Shown here piece after piece: positions 5,317 to 10,434 of a stretch of 10,434 nucleotides of DNA. Made by a program: the position numbers and the translations under genes. Each line of letters opens with the position of its first letter. The first letter of the stretch is position 1. Origin of the DNA: Corynebacterium sp. (GTDB lineage: Bacteria > Actinomycetota > Actinomycetes > Mycobacteriales > Mycobacteriaceae); NCBI RefSeq assembly GCF_030530965.1, contig NZ_JAUMTY010000007.1:1-10434 (forward strand). The letters are read 5' to 3'. The notes beneath the pieces were generated by a model, which searched no databases, was not told where the DNA came from, and saw only the letters and a program-made list of their open reading frames with translations.

Positions 5317-7533
5317 CTACTGGTGCAAATCGTCGATGATCGTGTTGAACGTCTTCGACGGTCGCATCACCGCGTTCACCTTGTCATCCGACGGCCAGTA
5401 GTAGCCGCCCAGATCGACCTCGGAACCCTGCACAGAGAGCAGCTCCTCCGCGATCTGATCCTTCTTCTCGTCGAGAGCGTCGGCAATCGGCTTGAATGCA
5501 GCAGCCAAATCGGAATCGTCGGTCTGCTGAGCCAACGCCTTCGCCCACCCCAACGCGAGGTAGAAGTGCGAGCCGCGGTTATCGATCTCGTTGACCTTAC
5601 GCGATGGGGAATGCCCCTCTTCCAGCACACTCTCGGTGGCCTTATCCAGCGCATCGGCAAGGATCCCGGCGCGATCGTTCCCGTCCTTACGGGCGAAGAA
5701 GCGGAACGACTCCGCCAGGGCAAGGAACTCACCCAGCGAGTCCCAACGCAGGTGGTTCTCCTCTTGCAGCTGCTGCACGTGCTTTGGCGCGGATCCGCCC
5801 GCACCGGTTTCGAAGAGCCCGCCACCAGCGATCAGCGGAACCACAGACAGCATCTTTGCCGACGTGCCCAGCTCCATGATGGGGAAGAGGTCGGTCAGGT
5901 AATCACGCAGCACGTTGCCGGTGACAGAGATGGTGTCCTCGCCCTTGCGGATGCGGTCGATCGAGTACTTCGTGGCGGCGACGGGATCCATGATCTGGAT
6001 GTCCAGACCATCGGTGTCCTCGTCCTTCAGGTATTCCTCGACCTTGGCACGCACGTTGTTGTCGTGCGCGCGCTCCGGGTCGAGCCAGAACACGGCCGGC
6101 ATTCCCGACAGGCGTGCGCGCTCAACGGCCAGGCCGACCCAGTTGCGCACCGGGATGTCCTTCGTCTGGCAGGCGCGCCAAATGTCGTTGGCCTCGACGT
6201 CGTGCTCCATTAGCACGGTGCCGGACTTGTCGACGACCTGCACTTTGCCGTCGGTTGGCATCACGAACGTCTTGTCGTGCGAACCGTATTCTTCCGCCTT
6301 CTGAGCCATGAGCCCGACGTTCGGCACGGTGCCCATCGTCGTCGGATCGAAGGCACCATTCTCGCGGCAGTCGTCGATAACGGCCTGGTAAACACCGGCA
6401 TATGACGAATCCGGAATGACCGCCAAGGTGTCTTGTTCTTTGTCATCGGCGTTCCACATGTGGCCCGAGGTGCGGATCATCGCGGGCATGGAGGCGTCGA
6501 TAATGACATCCGACGGGACATGAAGGTTCGTGATGCCCTTGTGGGAGTTCACCATTGCCAGGGCAGCGTTGTCCTTCAGGGCCTGGTCGAACGCGTCCTT
6601 AATCTCGTCGCCGTTGTCCAGATCCGACAGGCCCTCGAGAATGGCGCCTAAACCGTTTTCGCCATTGAGGCCGGCGGCAAGCAGTTCTTCGCCGTACTTG
6701 TCGAAAACATCATGGAAGTAGGCGCGGACCACGTGACCGAAGATGACGGGATCCGACACCTTCATCATGGTTGCCTTCAAGTGGACGGAGAACAGCACAC
6801 CCTCTGCCTTCGCGCGGCTGACCTGGGCACGGAGGAACGTGTCCAGCGCCTTCGCGCTCAGCACGGTGCCGTCGACAATCTCGCCCTTGAGAACGGGGAG
6901 GGATTCCTTAAGTACAGTGGTTTCGCCGTTCGGGGCGACCAGCTGAATCCGCAGCTCGTCGTCGTTCTCAAGAACCACCGACTGCTCATTGTGCCGGAAA
7001 TCGTCTGACTCCATCGTCGACACGTTGGTCTTGGAGTCCTTGCTCCATTCGCCCATCGTGTGCGGGTGCTTGCGGGCGAAGTTCTTCACGGCCTTCGGCG
7101 CGCGACGGTCCGAGTTGCCCTCACGCAAAACGGGGTTAACGGCAGAGCCCTTGACCGAGTCGTAGCGGGCGCGAGCGTCGCGTTCCTCGTCCGTCGACGG
7201 CTCCTCGGGGTAATCCGGGAGCTCGTATCCAGCGGCCTGAAGCTCCTTAATCGTCGCCTTCAACTGGGGTACCGACGCCGAAATGTTCGGCAGCTTCACA
7301 ATATTTGCGTCCGGGGTCTTTGCCAGCGCACCCAGTTCGGCCAGCGCATCATTGACCCGCTGGTCCTCCGGCAGCACATCATTGAACGCCGCCAACGTGC
7401 GCGCCGCCAATGAAATATCCCGGGTTTCGACGTCGACACCGGCGGTTGACGCAAACGCTTCCACCACTGGCTTCAACGAATACGTTGCCATCAAAGGCGC
7501 TTCATCGGTACGGGTGTAGATAATTGTTCCCAT
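5317..7533 (-). CDS. icd: Isocitrate dehydrogenase, NADP-dependent, monomeric type
   Basis: Oxidatively decarboxylates isocitrate to 2-oxoglutarate with NADP+ and a divalent metal (TCA cycle, NADPH and glutamate supply). It has 738 residues, the length of the C. glutamicum enzyme and of the monomeric family. Residues equivalent to those placed in the Azotobacter vinelandii structure are present: isocitrate contacts Ser130, Asn133, Arg137 and Arg143 in SAVNPVLREGNSDRR, plus Lys253, Tyr416 and Arg543; metal ligands Asp346, Asp544 and Asp548; NADP contacts His585, Arg596 and Arg645. The start MGTIIYTRTDEAP matches the family N-terminus. The nearest ribosome site, AAGGGAG (7546-7552), is 12 bases from the ATG, further than usual. 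Convergent with aspA; a candidate promoter and palindrome lie upstream. Confidence 0.98.
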   Translation of the reverse strand: MGTIIYTRTDEAPLMATYSLKPVVEAFASTAGVDVETRDISLAARTLAAFNDVLPEDQRVNDALAELGALAKTPDANIVKLPNISASVPQLKATIKELQAAGYELPDYPEEPSTDEERDARARYDSVKGSAVNPVLREGNSDRRAPKAVKNFARKHPHTMGEWSKDSKTNVSTMESDDFRHNEQSVVLENDDELRIQLVAPNGETTVLKESLPVLKGEIVDGTVLSAKALDTFLRAQVSRAKAEGVLFSVHLKATMMKVSDPVIFGHVVRAYFHDVFDKYGEELLAAGLNGENGLGAILEGLSDLDNGDEIKDAFDQALKDNAALAMVNSHKGITNLHVPSDVIIDASMPAMIRTSGHMWNADDKEQDTLAVIPDSSYAGVYQAVIDDCRENGAFDPTTMGTVPNVGLMAQKAEEYGSHDKTFVMPTDGKVQVVDKSGTVLMEHDVEANDIWRACQTKDIPVRNWVGLAVERARLSGMPAVFWLDPERAHDNNVRAKVEEYLKDEDTDGLDIQIMDPVAATKYSIDRIRKGEDTISVTGNVLRDYLTDLFPIMELGTSAKMLSVVPLIAGGGLFETGAGGSAPKHVQQLQEENHLRWDSLGEFLALAESFRFFARKDGNDRAGILADALDKATESVLEEGHSPSRKVNEIDNRGSHFYLALGWAKALAQQTDDSDLAAAFKPIADALDEKKDQIAEELLSVQGSEVDLGGYYWPSDDKVNAVMRPSKTFNTIIDDLHQ

Positions 7534-7574
7534 GGTGGGGCAAAACTCCCTTACTCGCTAAATATTGTTCAGGA

Positions 7575-7736
7575 TTATGCGTGCTGTGCGTTCCGAGGCC
7601 GATGTCCTGGTGAGATTACTGCCGACGGTGTGCAGATGGTGCGATCTGCATCTGATGTGCATATACAGCGTTGATCTGCGGATTCAAGCAGTGCGTCATC
7701 ACCTAGACAAGGCCTGGGTAGCAAAGCTATCAACAT
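7575..7736 (-). CDS. Doubtful small ORF (53 codons) upstream of icd
   Basis: The minus-strand ORF begins MLIALLPRPCLGDDALL and ends RPRNAQHA before TAA at 7575-7577. Its ATG (7734-7736) is preceded by AAAAAGGAAG, with 8 bases between GGAAG and ATG, a reasonable ribosome site. It has four cysteines (residues 10, 24, 26, 35) and no recognisable domain. It overlaps the candidate icd promoter and palindrome, so it may be chance. Confidence 0.15.
   Translation of the reverse strand: MLIALLPRPCLGDDALLESADQRCICTSDADRTICTPSAVISPGHRPRNAQHA
7631..7650. promoter_or_regulatory. Palindrome in the icd upstream region (possible operator)
   Basis: TGCAGAT (7631-7637) and ATCTGCA (7644-7650) are perfect 7-bp arms with a 6-bp spacer. 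The palindrome lies just downstream of the start predicted from the promoter at 7660-7687, a usual place for a repressor. No regulator can be named from the sequence. Confidence 0.4.
7660..7687 (-). promoter_or_regulatory. Candidate icd promoter
   Basis: On the minus strand TTGAAT (7682-7687) and TATATG (7660-7665) are 16 bp apart, giving a start near 7653 and a leader of about 120 nt. The match is moderate and other starts are possible in this 382-bp gap. Confidence 0.3.
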
Positions 7737-7802
7737 AGCGGATACTTCCTTTTTCTAGAGTACGTGACGACGCCACAAATGCGACTCCACGGTGTGACGC
7801 AC

Positions 7803-7844
7803 CCCCACAGACGGGGCGACGATACGCTCGTCGAGGAGGTGGGG
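7803..7844. terminator. Stem-loop between tetR and icd
   Basis: CCCCAC (7803-7808) pairs with GTGGGG (7839-7844), enclosing CGACGA/TCGTCG (7817-7822 with 7828-7833). A further CCCC/GGGG stem lies at 7859-7872, nearer the tetR stop. No T-run is present. These structures may separate tetR transcription from icd, both of which run on the minus strand. Confidence 0.3.
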
Positions 7845-7915
7845 ATGTGACGGTTGATCCCCGCAGCTGGGGCTGGAGGGCGATGGGCGTGCCTACCTGG
7901 CTGGAGCGGGGTCCC

Positions 7916-8482
7916 CTAGGGTGCTATTCCCCGCGCGAAGGTGTCCAGTAACCATGTGGAAAAGCCCGGTTCGAGTTGCTCCAACGTGGCTGGAAGAGGC
8001 CTGCTCAGAAGGCCCACTCCCATTTGGAACTGTGCCGGACTGATTTCCGGGCGAACCAGCCCAGCGTTTTTAGCGCGATTCAGGACGGGTTCCACCTGAC
8101 TCAAAGCCTTCGTGCGTAAAGCTGTAATCCGGTCATAAAGTTCGGGCGACACGGCGATCTTTTCAGCTATTTGTGCCACCAAAGCGCCCATTCGGAGATC
8201 GTAATCGTCGGCAATGAAAGCTGACCATGTAGTGGCTGGATCTTCATCCCAGGACGGCGCGTCAACGTACTGATCACACACCGATTTGAACCGGGCCACC
8301 ATTTCTTCGGCGACGCCTACAAAGAGGTCCTCGCGTGTAGGGAAGTGCCGGTAGAGGGTAGCGATTCCAACCCCAGCATCCTGCGCGATGGATCGCAGTG
8401 AAATATCTGGACCGTTGGTGGCAAAACCTTGCCACGCGGCGTCAATGATGGCGGCACGGCTGGCAGTCGCGTCTGCACGCAC
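7916..8482 (-). CDS. TetR-family transcriptional repressor
   Basis: DNA-binding repressor of 188 residues, normal for TetR proteins. The N-terminal helix RAAIIDAAWQGFATNG (9-24) leads into the helix-turn-helix SLRSIAQDAGVGIATLYRHF (28-47) followed by PTREDLF, the classic TetR pattern. The C-terminal ligand and dimer domain is variable and does not reveal the ligand. The GTG start is preceded by AGGAG (8490-8494) with 7 bases between. It is divergent from the membrane protein at 8776 across a 293-bp gap with two matching operators at 8573-8612, so it most likely represses itself and that gene. It lies upstream of icd on the same strand, but 382 bp separates them and control of icd is not implied. 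Confidence 0.92.
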   Translation of the reverse strand: MRADATASRAAIIDAAWQGFATNGPDISLRSIAQDAGVGIATLYRHFPTREDLFVGVAEEMVARFKSVCDQYVDAPSWDEDPATTWSAFIADDYDLRMGALVAQIAEKIAVSPELYDRITALRTKALSQVEPVLNRAKNAGLVRPEISPAQFQMGVGLLSRPLPATLEQLEPGFSTWLLDTFARGIAP

Positions 8483-8556
8483 GATGTTTCTCCTAGTGGT
8501 GTGGTCTCAGCGCTTGAAACCGTTGATGGGTTCACATTCTGTCACGTCTGGCGCGT

Positions 8557-8585
8557 TTGCACCAATCTAAACGGAGCGCTATGCT
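8557..8585 (+). promoter_or_regulatory. Predicted promoter of the membrane-protein gene
   Basis: TTGCAC (8557-8562) and TATGCT (8580-8585) are 17 bp apart. Transcription would start near 8592, which rules out in-frame starts as far up as 8557 and supports the ATG at 8776. The -10 element lies inside operator A. A weaker divergent tetR promoter, TTGCGC (8601-8606) with CATAGC (8578-8583) on the minus strand, would overlap the same operators. Confidence 0.55.
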
Positions 8586-8587
8586 CC
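8573..8587. promoter_or_regulatory. TetR-type operator A
   Basis: GGAGCGCTATGCTCC has perfect GGAGC/GCTCC arms with a 5-bp centre and covers the -10 element of the predicted membrane-gene promoter. It is the first of two near-identical sites and is probably bound by the neighbouring TetR protein, from context. Confidence 0.6.
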
Positions 8588-8597
8588 ATTTGTATCC

Positions 8598-8612
8598 GGA
8601 GCGCAATGTTCC
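8598..8612. promoter_or_regulatory. TetR-type operator B
   Basis: GGAGCGCAATGTTCC matches operator A at 13 of 15 positions and starts 25 bp downstream of it. It covers the predicted start region of the membrane gene and the possible -35 of tetR. The outer AAACGGA (8569-8575) and TCCGTTT (8610-8616) also make the pair an overall inverted repeat. Confidence 0.6.
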
Positions 8613-8626
8613 GTTTATTTGGGTGA

Positions 8627-8663
8627 CCCCTAGGGGCAGAACCTACGGGTCCTACCTACGGGT
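8627..8663. repeat. Palindrome and direct repeats in the membrane-gene leader
   Basis: CCCCTAGGGG (8627-8636) is a perfect palindrome, followed by ACCTACGGGT twice (8641-8650 and 8654-8663). They lie in the roughly 184-nt leader of the membrane gene. Role unknown. Confidence 0.35.
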
Positions 8664-8730
8664 TAACCACGTTCATGCACGTCAACGGTCACGTCGCACC
8701 ACACAGACAGCATCGCGGAAAACGACGACG

Positions 8731-8745
8731 GCCGCGTTGCGCGGC
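8731..8745 (+). other. GC hairpin near the membrane-gene start
   Basis: GCCGCG (8731-8736) pairs with CGCGGC (8740-8745) over a TTG loop, about 20 bases before the ribosome site. It may affect translation; no T-run follows. Confidence 0.3.
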
Positions 8746-8775
8746 AAAACACATCGAAGAAAAAGAGGAGACCTT

Positions 8776-9897
8776 ATGGCAATGAGCAGTGTTTCCACGG
8801 AGGTGACCACCCAGCGCACCTCGGCCACCACCCAGGGCGCTAACACCACCACTGAACACACCACGAACCAGGCACCTAACAACGTCACGAAACAGGCGCC
8901 AGAAAACACGTCGAAAACCACTGAACACACGTCGAGCGGAAAAGTAGTGGGTATTGTGCTCGGCCTCGCCGCCGTCGTCACACTCATGCTGCTGTCCTTC
9001 TTGGCGCCGGCAGTGAATTCCGGCGCGAAAGACCTACCGCTCGCCGTCAGCGGGCCAGATCAGGCGGTTACCCAGCTCACGCAAAACATGGAGCACAACC
9101 AGCCTGGGGTTTTCGAGATCAAGCATGTTGACGACGCCACACAGGCCGTCCACGACCGCGAGGCCATCGGAGGCATTGCTCTGGGGCAGCCGACGGCAGG
9201 GCCGAACGGCACCCCTGTTCCCACTGCCGAGGTGATCACTGCGACAGGTGCCGGAACTACATATCTCCAGGTCATGAATGGGGTTACCCAAGCGCTCACG
9301 GCGCAAGGTGCCCAGGTCACCACCACAGATGTCGCCCCGCCAGCTTCCGGCGATGAACACGGAACCGCCTTCGCCACCCTGGCACTCCCGATGGCGTTTG
9401 GCGGCATGATCTCCGCAGTCGTCTTGTCCACCCAGGTCCGCGGAGGGCGCACCCGTCGATTCGTCGCCTGCGGGGCGTTCGCCATCATCGCCGGCTTCAT
9501 CTTGGCCGCTGTGATGCGCTTCGGTTTCGACGTCGTCGACGGGAGTTATTGGGAAATCGTGGGCACATTATCGCTGGCCATCGTCGGTGTGTCGATGTTC
9601 GTCCTCGGCATGGAGTCCAAATTCGGCTACGCGGGATTAGGCATCGGCGCTGTGTTCGTCATGTTCCTGTCGAACCCGCTTTCCGGCATGCAAACAGGCC
9701 CCGATTGGCTGCCGTCACCATGGGGCACCATCGGGCAATTCCTCCCCTTAGGCGCTGCCGGCTCAGCGCTACGATCTGTCGGATTTTTCGGCGGCGCGGG
9801 GTGGGGTATCCACGGCCTCGTGCTGGCCTGCTGGGCTTTGCTAGGAATTGCGCTCGCCGGTTGGTCTGCGTGGACGGCCTCGAGGCGGAGTCACTGA
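8776..9897 (+). CDS. Six-TM membrane protein, ABC-2/YhgE-like, likely TetR-controlled
   Basis: Integral membrane protein of 373 residues, probably export-related, though substrate and mechanism are unknown. Residues 1-55 are a Thr/Gln/Asn-rich polar tail with a repeated TTEHT motif. TM1 spans about 57-78; an extracytoplasmic domain (79-200) opens with LPLAVSGPDQAV and includes EIKHVDDATQAVHDREAIGGIALG, the pattern of YhgE/ABC-2-type permease relatives. Five further TM segments lie near 201-221, 229-248, 261-279, 282-302 and 346-366. No ATPase is encoded nearby. The ATG at 8776 is chosen because GAGGAG (8765-8770) precedes it by 5 bases and the promoter lies at 8557-8585; a longer in-frame reading from 8557 would begin inside the promoter. 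Its 3' end overlaps the convergent mpg by 57 bp. Confidence 0.85.
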   Translation: MAMSSVSTEVTTQRTSATTQGANTTTEHTTNQAPNNVTKQAPENTSKTTEHTSSGKVVGIVLGLAAVVTLMLLSFLAPAVNSGAKDLPLAVSGPDQAVTQLTQNMEHNQPGVFEIKHVDDATQAVHDREAIGGIALGQPTAGPNGTPVPTAEVITATGAGTTYLQVMNGVTQALTAQGAQVTTTDVAPPASGDEHGTAFATLALPMAFGGMISAVVLSTQVRGGRTRRFVACGAFAIIAGFILAAVMRFGFDVVDGSYWEIVGTLSLAIVGVSMFVLGMESKFGYAGLGIGAVFVMFLSNPLSGMQTGPDWLPSPWGTIGQFLPLGAAGSALRSVGFFGGAGWGIHGLVLACWALLGIALAGWSAWTASRRSH

Positions 9898-10434
9898 TCG
9901 ATCACCAGGAATCCAAAACCGTAGCGGTGCCTCTTTGTTCTTCGAGATCCCGATCCGCGGGCCCGTGACATAAGGGACAATGTCGTCCTCAGCGCGGGCA
10001 CGGCTTAGCCGCAGTTCCGGAGCTTCGGGATTGCCGACGTCGGTTCGTGCCCCGCCATCATCGACGACGATGGGCATCCCGTCGAGATGAAGATCTAGGC
10101 CCAGCGCGGACCCCACATTCCCCGGCCCACGGGCGAGCCCATCGTCCTCGGGGCGGTCGCCTCGTCGGGATCGAACGACGTCATAACCATCAATCACGCG
10201 CCCGGCCCGCAGCAACAGTCCCGACGCGATGCCTTCGGGGCAGCACACCACATTGCCCGCACGATGAATGCCGTAGCTGGCATAAACGTAAAGGTGCAGC
10301 GGTGGGCCGAACATCGTCGCGCAGCGTGGCGTCGGCCCCCGAGAAGCATGTGATGCGGGATCGGCCTCTCCCAAATACGCCTCGACCTCAGTAATCATCA
10401 GCGCGACCGGGCCGCGGCGAAGCGTCGACCCCAA
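9841..10434 (-). CDS. mpg: 3-methyladenine DNA glycosylase, AAG family (N-terminus outside window)
   Basis: Base-excision repair enzyme that removes alkylated purines such as 3-methyladenine from DNA. It has 197 visible residues; the N-terminal end lies beyond the window. Family landmarks: ITEVEAYLGEADPASH, with the equivalents of human AAG catalytic Glu125, Tyr127 and His136 (here Glu18, Tyr20, His29 counted from the edge); SRGPTPRCATMFGPP; LYVYASYGIH with the equivalent of Tyr159; LLLRAG; LARGPGNVGSALG; and TGPRIGISKNKEAPLRFWIPGDRSV near the end. The TTG at the edge is only the first complete codon and not a proposed start. After the usual ending the frame adds a basic tail, PPRGRPRRPTGERNS, which lies opposite the last codons of the membrane gene. 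Confidence 0.93.
   Translation of the reverse strand: MGSTLRRGPVALMITEVEAYLGEADPASHASRGPTPRCATMFGPPLHLYVYASYGIHRAGNVVCCPEGIASGLLLRAGRVIDGYDVVRSRRGDRPEDDGLARGPGNVGSALGLDLHLDGMPIVVDDGGARTDVGNPEAPELRLSRARAEDDIVPYVTGPRIGISKNKEAPLRFWIPGDRSVTPPRGRPRRPTGERNS

Noticed and set aside
8557..8775. Longer N-terminus of the membrane protein from a start at 8557
   Set aside because: That start would lie inside the predicted promoter -35 and upstream of the transcription start, and it lacks a ribosome site; 8776 has a strong one.
10432..10434. TTG at the window edge as the start of mpg
   Set aside because: The AAG family has more sequence before ITEVEAY, so the frame almost certainly continues past the edge.
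1..10434. CRISPR array, tRNA or rRNA genes, prophage or integrase genes
   Set aside because: No regularly spaced repeats with unique spacers, no cloverleaf or rRNA sequence, and no such coding region was seen on either strand.

Overview
The window looks like chromosomal DNA of a Corynebacterium-type actinobacterium (Mycobacteriales). The visible MetX, MetY, AspA and monomeric NADP-isocitrate dehydrogenase all read like the Corynebacterium glutamicum proteins as I remember them. GC is moderate (high 50s per cent by eye), GTG starts are common, and AspA has the long N-terminal tail typical of corynebacteria. I do not name a species.

Layout from left to right. Positions 1-2479 (minus strand) hold a methionine-biosynthesis pair: metY is transcribed first, then metX, whose C-terminal end lies beyond the window. 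MetX acetylates homoserine and MetY replaces the acetyl group with sulfide to give homocysteine. The metY promoter can be placed at 2663-2691. It is overlapped by two of three copies of an McbR-like box (2670-2760), so the operon is probably repressed when sulfur metabolites are abundant.

Positions 2761-3503 contain no convincing gene. They hold a 60-bp palindrome resembling two IS3-type insertion-sequence ends placed head to head (2925-2984), a strongly structured stretch that looks like a plus-strand RNA (about 3064-3326), and a perfect 17-bp palindrome (3354-3370) ahead of aspA. aspA (3504-5177, plus) encodes aspartate ammonia-lyase and converges on icd (5317-7533, minus); a GC-rich hairpin at 5241-5265 lies between them.

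Upstream of icd is a 382-bp gap with a candidate operator and promoter and a doubtful 53-codon ORF. Then come a TetR-family repressor (7916-8482, minus) and a divergent six-TM membrane protein of the ABC-2/YhgE type (8776-9897, plus). They share a 293-bp intergenic region with two matching 15-bp operators sitting on a good promoter, a standard repressor/efflux-type switch. The window ends with a 3-methyladenine DNA glycosylase (9841-10434 and beyond, minus), which overlaps the membrane gene tail to tail by 57 bp.

The core genes are ordinary metabolism. The parts most worth a second look are non-coding: the structured RNA upstream of aspA, the repeated operator at metY, the twin operator at the tetR/membrane pair, and the palindromes ahead of aspA and icd.
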